This document shows, piece by piece, positions 1-8,074 of a stretch of DNA of 62,547 nt. Location: contig JACRDA010000374.1 in NCBI GenBank assembly GCA_016212965.1, forward strand, positions 1 through 62,547, given 5' to 3'. A program made the translations under genes and the position numbers. The notes under the pieces were generated by a model. It ran no database searches and was not told the origin of the DNA. It worked only from the letters and a program-made list of their open reading frames with translations. Position 1 is the first letter of the stretch. The number at the start of each line of letters is the position of its first letter. The stretch comes from Myxococcales bacterium. GTDB taxonomy: Bacteria > Myxococcota_A > Polyangia > Polyangiales > Polyangiaceae.

Positions 1-96
1 CGAGATGATACGTGCCGTCACGGGGCGTCACCGTTTCACCTGAAACGTGCCATCGGGGCGCACCTGGAGAACCGGCAACACTGCGAGTTCTCTGGG

Positions 97-124
97 CTAA
101 TGGCTAACGGCTAACGGCTAATCG
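97..124. repeat. Four-copy heptamer tandem array (CTAACGG-like)
   Basis: Four consecutive 7-bp units read CTAATGG, CTAACGG, CTAACGG and CTAATCG. The array is intergenic and unusually AT-rich for this window. Its function is unknown; replication slippage is the simplest origin. Confidence 0.8.
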
Positions 125-289
125 CTGCTTCTCGGCCTAGTACCGCGGCACAGCCGGCTGCGTCCGAGAAGCGGCAGAGCGCGCTCCGCGATGTTGCGGA
201 CCACGGACTCCGCCGCTCGGGCCAGCTGGTCGCCGCGGTCCGCGTGACCGCGGGGCGGTCAGGACGCGCGTCCACGGTTCGGCCGACCA

Positions 290-350
290 AGTCCACGTAG
301 ACGTCGCCGTCAAGGTCCACGACCACGTCGACGTCAAGGTCAACGTCAAC
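290..350. repeat. Six-base-periodic low-complexity tract
   Basis: Degenerate GTCGAC/GTCAAG/GTCAAC/GTCCAC words recur with a 6-nt period. In one minus-strand frame this gives a Val-Asp alternating peptide, which I take as a by-product of the repeat and not as a protein. Confidence 0.6.
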
Positions 351-484
351 GCCAGCTCGGCTCGCAGCAGCAGTCGGGTTGGCGCCGGGGATCGACACGC
401 GGGCGATGGCCCTTACGTTGCGGTCCGATGGCGAGACATCAGTCACGACCTCTGTGTCGAGGTACTCGTGCGCTGCCTCCGCCC

Positions 485-508
485 TCGACCCCTCGACCCC
501 TCGACCCC
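485..508. repeat. Three perfect copies of TCGACCCC
   Basis: Three exact 8-bp units sit 3 bp past the stop codon of the VWA lipoprotein gene (TAG, complement of 512-514). Confidence 0.85.
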
Positions 509-511
509 TTC

Positions 512-1951
512 CTAGTGCGACATCTCGTACGCCTTCTGGTGGACCTCCTTGCGCATGCGCAGGGAGGGCTCCGAGAGCTGCATCTCGGCTGCAGGCATGG
601 GGGACACGAGCTCGTCGTCCGCGAAGTCGTAGCCGTTGACGGAGGAGGGAACCGGCGCGGGATCGGTCTCCGGCATGTCTGCCGCGACGCTCTCCATGTC
701 GGCCGCGTGCTTCTCGAGCGCCGGGCTCGGCGTCTGCTTCGCCTGCGAGAGCGCCGCCTCGGCGCCTTCCTTCAGCAGCGCGCGGGCGCGTACGTATTGA
801 CCCTGCTTGGCGAGCCCGAGGGCCGTCAGCGTCGTCGTGCCCGCCTCGGCGAGCGCGGCCGCGAGCTCCACCTCGGCGTTGCGCGCCGCCGCGACCTTGG
901 CGGCGTCCGAGCTCGTCATGGCCCCGAAGAAGACGCGTCGCTCGAGCCGCGCTCCCGTGCCGACCCCGTCCTGGAACGAGAGCACCGCGTCGAGGAGCTC
1001 GATCGGCACGTCCGCCTTGCGCGGCGTCACCTTCATGCGCACGACGACGTCGCGGCTGTCGCCGCGCGCGATGTCGCCGATGGGCACGTAGGCCTTGCCC
1101 CCGGAGGGCGGGTTGGGCGCACCGGCCACGGCCTCGAGGCGCACGCCCGGCCCGGCCGTCAACACGAGCGAGGCCCCGCGCGCGTACACGGTGTGCATGC
1201 GCAGCAGCTCCTCCTGGTAGAATGACGCGACCTTGTCCGCGCTCTCGACGTAGCGGTAGCGACCACCCGACAGCTCGGCGATCTTGCCCATCAGGATCTC
1301 GTCGTAGTCGAGGCCGAGCCCGAGCGAGGTGATGGCGATGCCGGCCTCGCCCGCGTCGCGGGCCGTCGGCTCGATCGACCGGGGGTCGTTGGGGATGCCG
1401 TCGCCGAGCAGCACCACGCGGTTCACCCCGTGCGGGTCGAAGTGGCCCCGCACCTCGCGCACGGCCGCGGCCAGGCCACCGCCGAGATCGGTCGTGCCGA
1501 TGGCCTCGAGCGCCGCGACCTTGCGGTTCACCTCGGCGCGCACCTCGCGGTCGAGCTCGGTCGACGGCAGCACCACGACGGTCTCGGTGTGGAAGGCGAC
1601 GACCGCGAGCCGGTCGCCGTCCGCGAGGGCGGCGATCATGGCGAGCGCCGCACGGCGCGACTCCTCGATGGGCGCGCCCATCATCGAGCCGGAGGTGTCG
1701 ATGGCGAGCGCCACGTTGACCGGGCCGCGCGGCCGCTCGGGCAGCGCCTGGGTCTCGATGCGGATCCGCGCGTACACGGTGCGCTCGCTGCCCGCGAGCA
1801 GGAGCGGCGTCGCGAGCGCACCGCCCGCGAGGATGGCACCCGGATCCCGGGGCGGCTCGGGCGTCTTCGGCATGCAGCCCGGCACGAGAGCCAGAGCGAG
1901 GGCTGCCACAACGGTGACGAGCACGGCGCGCGCGCGCACTGCGACGGACAT
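512..1951 (-). CDS. VWA-domain lipoprotein
   Basis: This 479-residue protein starts with a lipoprotein signal peptide whose predicted lipidated cysteine is Cys26 (VPGC). A von Willebrand factor A domain follows at about 78-250. Its metal-ion site looks complete: D85-x-S87-x-S89, a Thr in the GTTDLGGG segment, and an Asp in LLGDGIP. The C-terminal third is helical and Ala/Glu-rich with no family I recognise. I chose the ATG at 1951 because GGAGG lies 6 nt upstream and the signal peptide begins there; a longer in-frame start exists but lacks both. The gene lies downstream of the response regulator on the same strand, but a hairpin with a T-run between them suggests separate transcription. VWA proteins bind ligands or assemble complexes; the ligand here is unknown. 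Confidence 0.85.
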   Translation of the reverse strand: MSVAVRARAVLVTVVAALALALVPGCMPKTPEPPRDPGAILAGGALATPLLLAGSERTVYARIRIETQALPERPRGPVNVALAIDTSGSMMGAPIEESRRAALAMIAALADGDRLAVVAFHTETVVVLPSTELDREVRAEVNRKVAALEAIGTTDLGGGLAAAVREVRGHFDPHGVNRVVLLGDGIPNDPRSIEPTARDAGEAGIAITSLGLGLDYDEILMGKIAELSGGRYRYVESADKVASFYQEELLRMHTVYARGASLVLTAGPGVRLEAVAGAPNPPSGGKAYVPIGDIARGDSRDVVVRMKVTPRKADVPIELLDAVLSFQDGVGTGARLERRVFFGAMTSSDAAKVAAARNAEVELAAALAEAGTTTLTALGLAKQGQYVRARALLKEGAEAALSQAKQTPSPALEKHAADMESVAADMPETDPAPVPSSVNGYDFADDELVSPMPAAEMQLSEPSLRMRKEVHQKAYEMSH

Positions 1952-2007
1952 GGAAACCTCCGGCCCGGCGGGCACGCCGTTCGACGGGCGAGACCGCGGC
2001 GCCATTC

Positions 2008-2030
2008 AAAACGCGGCCGGGCCGCGGACC
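2008..2030 (-). terminator. Intrinsic terminator after the response regulator
   Basis: Read on the minus strand, CGCGGCC and GGCCGCG arms form a compact GC hairpin followed immediately by TTTT. It lies about 20-40 nt past the stop of the NtrC-type regulator and before the VWA gene. The T-run is short, so confidence is moderate. Confidence 0.55.
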
Positions 2031-2048
2031 TTACAGGCCGTTTCGGGC

Positions 2049-3404
2049 TCAGCCCTCGCCGAGCCCGTAGCGCTTGATCTTGTAGAGCAGGGCGCGCCGG
2101 CTCATGCCGAGCGCCCGGGCCGCGTGGGTGCGATTGCCGTCGTGCGCGGCGAGCGTGTCGACGATGAGCTGGCGCTCGAGATCGTGCACGGTGCCCAAGC
2201 GCGGCGCCCGCGAGGGCTCGTCGGGCGGCGGCACCGAGGGGCTCGCGGCGCCGGGCGCGCCGAGGCCGACCGTCGGCGGCAGGTGCTCGGGGTGGATGAT
2301 GCCGCCGCGCGCCAGGATGGTGGCGCGCTCGATCGCGTTCCGGAGCTCGCGCACGTTGCCGGGCCAGCGGTAGCGCCGGAGCAGCTCCTCGGTCTCGGGC
2401 GCGAGTCGGCGGCGCTCGTGTGGGGCGAGCTCGGCGATGAAATGGTGCGCGAGGGGCAGGATGTCCTCCGGACGCTCGCGCAGCGGGGGCAGCACCACCT
2501 CGAAGACGTTGAGCCGGAAGTAGAGATCCTCGCGGAAGCGCCCCGCGGCGATGGCCGCCTCGAGGTCGCGGTTCGTGGTGGCGAGGACGCGCACGTCCAC
2601 GCGCCGCGTGCGCGAGCTGCCCACGCGCTCGAGCTCCTTCTCCTGCAGCACGCGCAGCAGCTTCGCCTGGAGCTCGGCCGCCAGCTCGCCGATCTCGTCG
2701 AGCAGGAGCGTGCCTCCTTCGGCCACCTCGAAGCGGCCCGGCCGGATCTTGTCGGCGCCCGTGAAGGCGCCCGCCTCGTGGCCGAACATCTCCGACTCGA
2801 GCAGCGAGGGCGCGATGGCCGCGCAGTTGACCTTCACGAAGGGCCCCGCGGCGCGCGGGCTGTGCGCGTGCACGAAGGCGGCAGCGAGCTCCTTGCCCGT
2901 GCCGCTCTCGCCGCGCAGCAGCACCGGCGCCGTCGACGCGGCCGCGGCCGCGCAGAGCTCGAGCGCCGCCACGAAGCGCGGACTCGCCGACACGATGCCG
3001 CCGAAGACCGGCGACGGCGGCCCCGGCTCGACCGCGTCGTCGCGCCCCGAGACCTCGCGCAGCAGCCGCCGCAGATCGGCGAGGTCGATCGGCTTCTCGA
3101 GAAAATCGAGGGCGCCGAGCTTCATGGCCGCGACCGCCGCGGGCACGTCGCCGTGGCCGGTGATGAGCGCCACCGCGAGCTCTCCGAAGCGCGCGCGCAC
3201 CTCGCGCAGCGTCGCGAGACCGTCCATCGCCCCGGGCGCCATGCGCAGATCGAGCAGCACGAGGGCGGGCAGCTCCGCGCCCATGGCCGCGAGCGCAGCC
3301 TCGCCCGAGGCGACGCCGCGGGCCTCGAGCCCCGCCGCGCGCACCGCCGCCTCCAGCATGCGCCGGAACGGGGCGTCGTCGTCGACGATGAGCACGTGGG
3401 GCAA
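2049..3404 (-). CDS. NtrC-family sigma-54-dependent response regulator
   Basis: This 451-residue protein has the classic three-part NtrC layout. The receiver domain (about 1-120) has acidic residues D8-D10, the phospho-acceptor D52 in LLDLRM, and a Lys in LEKP. The AAA+ sigma-54 interaction domain (about 140-375) has Walker A GESGTGKE, the GAFTGA loop that contacts sigma-54, and Walker [10 protein letters not shown] Fis-type helix-turn-helix closes the C-terminus ([19 protein letters not shown]). The gene starts 29 nt after the histidine kinase ends, so it is its cognate regulator. A sigma-54-like element upstream of the operon suggests autoregulation. The closest functional analogue by architecture is ZraR/HydG, but I cannot assign a symbol. 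Confidence 0.95.
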   Translation of the reverse strand: MPHVLIVDDDAPFRRMLEAAVRAAGLEARGVASGEAALAAMGAELPALVLLDLRMAPGAMDGLATLREVRARFGELAVALITGHGDVPAAVAAMKLGALDFLEKPIDLADLRRLLREVSGRDDAVEPGPPSPVFGGIVSASPRFVAALELCAAAAASTAPVLLRGESGTGKELAAAFVHAHSPRAAGPFVKVNCAAIAPSLLESEMFGHEAGAFTGADKIRPGRFEVAEGGTLLLDEIGELAAELQAKLLRVLQEKELERVGSSRTRRVDVRVLATTNRDLEAAIAAGRFREDLYFRLNVFEVVLPPLRERPEDILPLAHHFIAELAPHERRRLAPETEELLRRYRWPGNVRELRNAIERATILARGGIIHPEHLPPTVGLGAPGAASPSVPPPDEPSRAPRLGTVHDLERQLIVDTLAAHDGNRTHAARALGMSRRALLYKIKRYGLGEG

Positions 3405-3433
3405 GGGGGGTCTCGCGCCCCGCGCCGCGGGGC

Positions 3434-4708
3434 TCAGGCGGAGGTGGGGATGAGCAGCGTCGCCGTCGTACCGCGCTCGAGCGCGCTGTCGATGTTCAGG
3501 GTGGCGCCGTGACCTTCCGCGATGCGCTTGGAGATCGCAAGGCCCAAGCCGCTGCCGTGGGCGCGGGTCGTGAAGTACGGCTCGAACACGCGCGGCAGAT
3601 CCTCCGCCGGGATGCCGCGGCCGTCGTCCTCGACCGCGAGGGCGACCTCGGCCGTGCCTGCCCGCACGCGCAGGCGCACGCGGCCTCCTTCATGGCAGGC
3701 CTCGACCGCGTTGAGCGCGAGGTTGAGGAGCAGCTCCTTCAACTGCGCGGGGTCGCCCTCGACGACGACCTCGCCGGGCGCGGCCTCGACCGAGAGCTCG
3801 ATGCCGGCCGCCTGCGCGTCCGGACCGAGCAGCGTCGCGACCTCGTCGCACAGGCGCCGCAGATCGACCGGCTGGCGCCGGACCTGGCGCGGCCGCGCGA
3901 AGGCGAGGAACTCCTCGAGCCGCTCGGACACGCGGTCGAGCTCGCTCAGCATGATCGCGGTCCGCTCGCGCGCCTCGCCCTCGGGCGACTGCTCGTGGGT
4001 GAGCTGCGCGAAGCCGCGGATGGCGCCGAGCGGGTTGCGGATCTCGTGGGCGAGGCCGGTCGCGAGCAGCCGCAGCGACTCGAGGCTCTCGGTCTTCTGC
4101 TGGGCGAGCTCCACGCGGCGCAGGAGGCGCTCGCGGTGGCGCGTGGAGCGCACGAGCGCCGTCGCGAAGCCCGCCGCGCACAGGAGCAGGACGAGGGCGA
4201 TGCCCGCCTCGAGCAGGATGACCGAGCGCACCTCGGCGCCGGCGCTCGGGTCGAAGCGCAGCACGAGCTCGTAGGAGCCGGGCGGCATGGGTGCGCCCGG
4301 CCCGAGGTGCGCGCCGCAACCGCCGCCGCACGCCGAGTCGAGCTCGAAGCTCGTCGTGCGGACGAGCAGCCCGCTGTCGTCGCGCCCGGTGCTCGGGGCG
4401 CCGCCGTCGGCGCCGCGGCCGGCCGACACGGCGACCGCGCCGGCGCCGTCGCGCAGCACCACGGACACGACCTGTGGGTCGCGGGCGATCTCCTCGAGCA
4501 CCGCCGCGATGCGCTCCTCCTTGTCGCGCCCGAAGCGCGCGACGCCGCGGATGGCGCTCACCATGGTGCGCTCGAGCGTCTCGGCCTTGTCCGTCGCGGC
4601 GCGCGCGACGTGCCCGAGCGCGTCGCCGGTCTGGACGGCGATGAGCGCCACGAGGCCGAGCGCCGTCGCCACCGAGAAGAGCAACAGGAGCTTCGGTCGC
4701 GATCGCAT
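3434..4708 (-). CDS. Membrane sensor histidine kinase with Cys/His-bearing periplasmic loop
   Basis: This is a two-transmembrane sensor kinase of about 424 residues. TM1 is at about 7-26 and TM2 at about 163-186, with a periplasmic sensor loop of roughly 135 residues between. No obvious HAMP domain separates TM2 from the HisKA helix, whose H-box [11 protein letters not shown] places the phospho-acceptor at H221. The HATPase domain has an N-box (LALNAVEA), a G1 box (EDDGRGIP) and a G2 box (GSGLGLA). The loop contains C127, C131 and H134 (CGGGCGAH), a plausible metal or thiol site. Starts at 4744 (GTG) and 4720 (ATG) are also possible; I prefer 4708 because AGGGTG precedes it and TM1 follows at once. 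It sits between a Met/His/Cys-rich lipoprotein and an NtrC-type regulator, as in ZraPSR-like operons. Confidence 0.9.
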   Translation of the reverse strand: MRSRPKLLLLFSVATALGLVALIAVQTGDALGHVARAATDKAETLERTMVSAIRGVARFGRDKEERIAAVLEEIARDPQVVSVVLRDGAGAVAVSAGRGADGGAPSTGRDDSGLLVRTTSFELDSACGGGCGAHLGPGAPMPPGSYELVLRFDPSAGAEVRSVILLEAGIALVLLLCAAGFATALVRSTRHRERLLRRVELAQQKTESLESLRLLATGLAHEIRNPLGAIRGFAQLTHEQSPEGEARERTAIMLSELDRVSERLEEFLAFARPRQVRRQPVDLRRLCDEVATLLGPDAQAAGIELSVEAAPGEVVVEGDPAQLKELLLNLALNAVEACHEGGRVRLRVRAGTAEVALAVEDDGRGIPAEDLPRVFEPYFTTRAHGSGLGLAISKRIAEGHGATLNIDSALERGTTATLLIPTSA

Positions 4709-4769
4709 GACACCCTGCATGCGGTAGCCCGCCTGCGCTGTCACCGGTCTGGCCGACGCGGCGACCTCG

Positions 4770-5345
4770 TCACGGAGCGCCGGCGCCGCGCCGGTGCATG
4801 CAGCCGCCCTCGGCCGCGCGATCGCACACCCCGTCGCCGTTCGCGTCGACGAAGCCCTGGCCCATGCCGCAGCCCTCGTGCGGGGTCTCGCCCGAGCCGC
4901 CCATCATCCCGCCCTTGTGCGGGCACTCGCCCGCGCCGCCCATCATCCCGCCCTTGTGCGGGCACTCGCCCGCGCCGCCCATCTTGCCGCAGCCCGTGCC
5001 GGCGTGGTCGCACACGCCGTCGCCGTTCTCGTCGACGAACTTGCCGCAGCCGCCCTGGCCGGCGCGATCGCACATGCCGTCGCCGTCCTCGTCGACGAAG
5101 TTCCCGCAGCCACCCGGGCAGGCCCCCGAGGCGCGCAGATCGCACACGCCGTCGCCATCTTCGTCCACGAAACCCGGGCAGGGGCGGGCCGGGGTCGGGG
5201 TCGCGGGGCCGTCGCCGGGGGCGGCCGGCTGGGCGAGCGGCTGCTCGTTCGTGCCCGGCTTGGCGGTCTCGTCCGGCGTGGTGGCACAGCCGGAGGCACC
5301 GAGCAGAGCGGCGCCGGCGGCGAGGAGGAGGGTTCGGAGCTTCAT
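4770..5345 (-). CDS. Repeat-rich Asp/Cys/His/Met lipoprotein, ZraP-like position
   Basis: This small lipoprotein (191 residues) has a signal peptide ending at Cys20 (LGASGC). After a Pro/Ala linker it carries four copies of an acidic FVDEDGDGVCD-like motif, which resembles calcium-binding DxDxDG loops. Between the third and fourth copies are repeats of a CPHKGGMMGGAGE-type unit rich in Cys, His and Met. I infer metal binding outside the inner membrane. The repeat units are encoded by 39-bp tandem copies. The gene is first in an apparent operon with the sensor kinase (25-36 nt gap) and NtrC-type regulator. A sigma-54-like promoter ends only a few nt before the ATG. It is not homologous in an obvious way to ZraP; the analogy rests on position and composition. 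Confidence 0.85.
   Translation of the reverse strand: MKLRTLLLAAGAALLGASGCATTPDETAKPGTNEQPLAQPAAPGDGPATPTPARPCPGFVDEDGDGVCDLRASGACPGGCGNFVDEDGDGMCDRAGQGGCGKFVDENGDGVCDHAGTGCGKMGGAGECPHKGGMMGGAGECPHKGGMMGGSGETPHEGCGMGQGFVDANGDGVCDRAAEGGCMHRRGAGAP
4861..4977. repeat. Three in-frame 39-bp coding repeats
   Basis: Units 4900-4938 and 4939-4977 are identical, and 4861-4899 is a diverged copy. Each encodes 13 residues of the CPHKGGMMGGAGE type in the lipoprotein. Exact identity of two copies indicates recent duplication and likely copy-number variation between strains. Confidence 0.9.
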
Positions 5346-5357
5346 GCCGCTCACCGT

Positions 5358-5373
5358 AGCAAGGTCCGTGCCC
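5358..5373 (-). promoter_or_regulatory. Sigma-54-like (-24/-12) promoter
   Basis: On the minus strand the sequence reads GGGCACGGACCTTGCT. This matches the sigma-54 consensus with GG, exactly 10 nt, then GC. It directly precedes the lipoprotein/kinase/NtrC-regulator operon, as expected for autoregulation by a sigma-54 activator. The predicted transcription start falls only 2-3 nt before the ATG, so the message would be nearly leaderless. Confidence 0.55.
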
Positions 5374-5534
5374 GCGCGCCGTCCGCGCGCATCACGCGGA
5401 ACCGGCAGGCTCCGCACCGCGCTCCGCCGCCGAGGTGCGCACGACTTGCGCACCGGCCGGCCCGCACGCGCCGAGCGGGCAATTGCTGCGCAGGGGTATC
5501 GAGGACGGTCCCGTGGGCGCCGCCGCCCGACCCG

Positions 5535-6581
5535 CTAGAACCGCCCGCTCACGCCGCCTCGACCGAAGCCGAGCCAGGGCATCCACTCGACCGAGCCCGT
5601 CTTCGGCTCGGCGGCGGCGTCGCTGCCGGCGGCGACGAACATGCCGATGCCCGCGCCGAGCAGCACCCCGGCGCCGACGTAGAGGCCGATGGACACGTTG
5701 CCGAGCGTCGTCGCCTTCGCGTCGAGGTCGCGAACCGAGTCGGCGGGCGCGCCGAAGCACCCGACGCCGCAGGCGTCGAACTCGTCGTCGGCCTCGCCGC
5801 GGGTCTTCAGCGACACGACCGTGAGCGCCACGCCCGCCACGGCGGCCGCGCCGCCGAGCGCCATCATCGCGTAGGAGCCGGCGCGCAGGCCCGAGCCTCC
5901 GCTGCCACCGTCGTCACCGGGACCGGTCGGTCCCGGCGTCCCGTCGCCGGGCCCGGGGGCTTCGGGTCCCACACCGGCGCCGCCGGCGAGCGTGAGCTCC
6001 ACGGTCTTCGTCTCGCCCTCCGCGAGGGTCACCTTGACCTCGGCGCGCGCACCCTTCGCCGTCGTCGCCGCGAAGACGTGCTTGCCCGGATCGAGCGGCC
6101 GCGCCATGCCCACGAGGGCCGCCGGCACGGGTGCGCCGTCGAGCGTGACGGTCGCCCCGTCGGCGCCCGGGCCGACGACGACGAGCGTGACCTCGGCGAT
6201 CCGCGGCGTGAGGGCTTGGAGCTCGGTCGCCGCGCTCGCCTGCGCGCCCTTGAAGGCCGTGGGCGCCTTCGGATCGAGCGTCTCCCTCGTGACCTTGATG
6301 TAGGCCTCCTGGGCCTTCACGAGCTGCCCGAGCGCGACGTGGCAGCGGGCCTGCATGAGGACGTGCGTCGGCGCGTGGAGCAGCGCCTCGGCGCGCGTGA
6401 GGGCGTCGAGCGCCTCGGCGTACTTCTTCTCGTTGTAGAGCTTCGAGCCGCGCTCGGCGGCCGACCGTGCGGCCGCACGGTCCTCGGCCGTGGGATCGCC
6501 GGCGTAGGCCGGGCCGGTCATGCCGGCGAGCGCGGTGGCTGCGACCAGGGCGACGACGGCGGCGCGGAAGGTGCGGTGCAT
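5535..6581 (-). CDS. TPR/PEGA-like exported membrane protein
   Basis: This 348-residue protein begins with a signal peptide (cleavage near AYA-GDP, about residue 27). TPR-like helices at about 30-130 (KLYNEKKYAEALDALTRAEALL) come next, then a PEGA-like beta domain at about 145-220 (ATVTLDGAPVP, LDPGKHVFAA). A Gly/Pro linker leads to two hydrophobic C-terminal segments. This layout recurs in the two PEGA proteins at 20.7 and 24.0 kb and is common in Myxococcota envelopes; the precise role is unknown. GAGGAG precedes the ATG at 6581. The gene is divergent from the Cys-rich lipoprotein gene across a 142-bp region with a perfect inverted repeat. Confidence 0.85.
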   Translation of the reverse strand: MHRTFRAAVVALVAATALAGMTGPAYAGDPTAEDRAAARSAAERGSKLYNEKKYAEALDALTRAEALLHAPTHVLMQARCHVALGQLVKAQEAYIKVTRETLDPKAPTAFKGAQASAATELQALTPRIAEVTLVVVGPGADGATVTLDGAPVPAALVGMARPLDPGKHVFAATTAKGARAEVKVTLAEGETKTVELTLAGGAGVGPEAPGPGDGTPGPTGPGDDGGSGGSGLRAGSYAMMALGGAAAVAGVALTVVSLKTRGEADDEFDACGVGCFGAPADSVRDLDAKATTLGNVSIGLYVGAGVLLGAGIGMFVAAGSDAAAEPKTGSVEWMPWLGFGRGGVSGRF

Positions 6582-6651
6582 GGGACTCCTCGTCGAGCAG
6601 CGGGGCTGGGGCCCGGCCGGGGCGCGCTCGTGAGCTCGGCGGCGAGCGTAT

Positions 6652-6670
6652 CACGCGCCCGCGGCGCGTG
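6652..6670. promoter_or_regulatory. Inverted repeat between divergent genes
   Basis: CACGCGCC and GGCGCGTG form a perfect 8-bp inverted repeat with a 3-nt centre. TATCA words flank it on both sides, making candidate -10 elements. It lies midway between two divergent envelope-protein genes and fits a shared operator. The regulator is not identifiable. Confidence 0.4.
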
Positions 6671-6723
6671 CTGTATCATGGCGGCCATCCTTCGCCCGAC
6701 GGCGGCGAGCTCCGGAGGTCCAC

Positions 6724-7917
6724 GTGTCGCCTTCCCGCACCGGCATCTTCCTCGGCCTCGGCGCCTGGCTCGCAATCGCCAGCGTCGCTCTGGTCGGGGC
6801 GTGCACGTCGCCCGAGCGCGCCTTCGGGACCGGCACGGGCGGCAGCGGGGGCGGCGGCGGCGGCGGGGCGAGCGCATCGGGAGGCAGCGGCACCGGGGGC
6901 GGCCCGGAGTGCGCGGTCCCGGCCGATTGCGAGGACCCGAACCCCTGCACCATCGACGTGTGCAGCGTGGGTGCGTGCGTCCACGGTCCCGTCGCGGACG
7001 GCCCGGCCCCGGAGCAGGTCGTCGGCGACTGCCAGGCGGTCTCGTGTACCGGAGGCGTGCCTTCCTCGCAGGCCGACGACAGCGACGTGCCCGACGACAG
7101 CAACGACTGCACGGCCGACGGCTGCAGCGGCGGCACGGTGGTGCTGACGAACCTGCCCGCGAGCACACCCTGCGGCGACCCGGCCACGCTGTTCTGCGAC
7201 GGCAACGGCAACTGCGCCGGCTGCGCCAGCGCGAGCCAGTGCGGCGCCCCGCTCGCCTGTCAGGATCGCACCTGCACGGGCGGACAATGCGGGCTCGCCA
7301 ACAAGCCGAACGGCACGAACTGCGCCGACGGCGTGTACTGCAACGGCCTGGACTCGTGCGTGGCGGGCGCCTGCACGGGCCACTCGGGCGACCCCTGCCT
7401 CGGGAACCTCGGCGACGCCGACGTCGACTGCAGCGAGTCGTGCGACGAGGGCGCGCAGAGCTGCACGGCCAACGACCCGAACGACGCGGCGTGCGACGAC
7501 GCCACCTACTGCAACGGCGCGGACTCGTGCAACGCGGGCAACTGCACGAACCACCAGGGCAACCCGTGCCCGGGCCCGGACGGCGACGCGAACTGCGCCG
7601 AGTCGTGCAGCGAGCTCGCCGACTCCTGTTCGGGCGCCGACCCCAACGGCAGCGCGTGCGCGAACGGCGGCTCCTGCTCCGCCGGGACCTGCAAGTACCC
7701 GAACGGTGTCGCGTGCACGACGGGGGCCGACTGCGCCAGCACCTTCTGCGCCGACGGGTTCTGCTGCAACACGGCGTGCGCGGGCGTGTGCAACGCCTGC
7801 GACGGCTCGGGCCTCGATCCGGTTGGGACCTGCGACGCGCTCGACTGCTCGTTCATCTGCGCGCCCGGCAAGGTATGCAACGGCAGCGGCTCGTGCGTGA
7901 ACGGCAGTCCCTGCTGA
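6724..7917 (+). CDS. Cysteine-rich secreted lipoprotein
   Basis: This is a 397-residue lipoprotein with a signal peptide ending near VGAC and then a Gly/Ser linker. The rest is a long array of Cys-rich modules. Two clear copies of a YCNGxDSCxxGxCTxHxGxPC unit occur mid-protein, and the tail resembles short disulfide-knotted repeats seen in other Myxococcota surface proteins. No catalytic motif is visible. Stacked disulfide modules suggest a surface-exposed structural or adhesive role, which is inference. The GTG start at 6724 is supported by GGAGG 5 nt upstream and by the signal peptide. Confidence 0.85.
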   Translation: MSPSRTGIFLGLGAWLAIASVALVGACTSPERAFGTGTGGSGGGGGGGASASGGSGTGGGPECAVPADCEDPNPCTIDVCSVGACVHGPVADGPAPEQVVGDCQAVSCTGGVPSSQADDSDVPDDSNDCTADGCSGGTVVLTNLPASTPCGDPATLFCDGNGNCAGCASASQCGAPLACQDRTCTGGQCGLANKPNGTNCADGVYCNGLDSCVAGACTGHSGDPCLGNLGDADVDCSESCDEGAQSCTANDPNDAACDDATYCNGADSCNAGNCTNHQGNPCPGPDGDANCAESCSELADSCSGADPNGSACANGGSCSAGTCKYPNGVACTTGADCASTFCADGFCCNTACAGVCNACDGSGLDPVGTCDALDCSFICAPGKVCNGSGSCVNGSPC

Positions 7918-7981
7918 GCGCGCTCGCGCGCCGCGACGCGCCGCGGTGCCGTAGCGTCACGCGGTGGATCCCTGCGCTCCC

Positions 7982-8010
7982 TTCGTGAATGCGGCCTTGC
8001 GGGCTATACT
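7982..8010 (+). promoter_or_regulatory. Candidate sigma-70-type promoter for the Ser/Thr kinase
   Basis: TATACT at 8005-8010 is a good -10 hexamer in an otherwise GC-rich gap. A weak TTCGTG lies 17 nt upstream. A 6-bp GGCCGG/CCGGCC hairpin in the leader (8046-8060) lies just before the ribosome binding site. Confidence 0.4.
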
Positions 8011-8074
8011 GGGCTGAAGGTGTGCGTCTCGGCGGCTGTCCCCCCGGCCGGCGACCGGCCGCCCGGAGTGAGCC

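Larger units (their letters stand above)
1..511. other. Non-coding stretch with short tandem repeats
   Basis: I find no convincing gene here. The open frames read as low-complexity shadows. The stretch contains a 7-bp array (97-124), a 6-bp-periodic GACGTC-like segment (about 290-350) and an 8-bp array (485-508) that stops just before the end of the VWA lipoprotein gene. It may hold the 3' end of that transcript, but I see no clear terminator. Confidence 0.6.

Noticed and set aside
137..349. Val/Asp- or Thr/Ser/Trp-alternating small peptides
   Set aside because: They arise from a 6-bp-periodic DNA tract. There is no start context or domain.
97..508. Short tandem repeats considered as a CRISPR array
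   Set aside because: Units are 6-8 bp with no spacers, and no cas genes are present.
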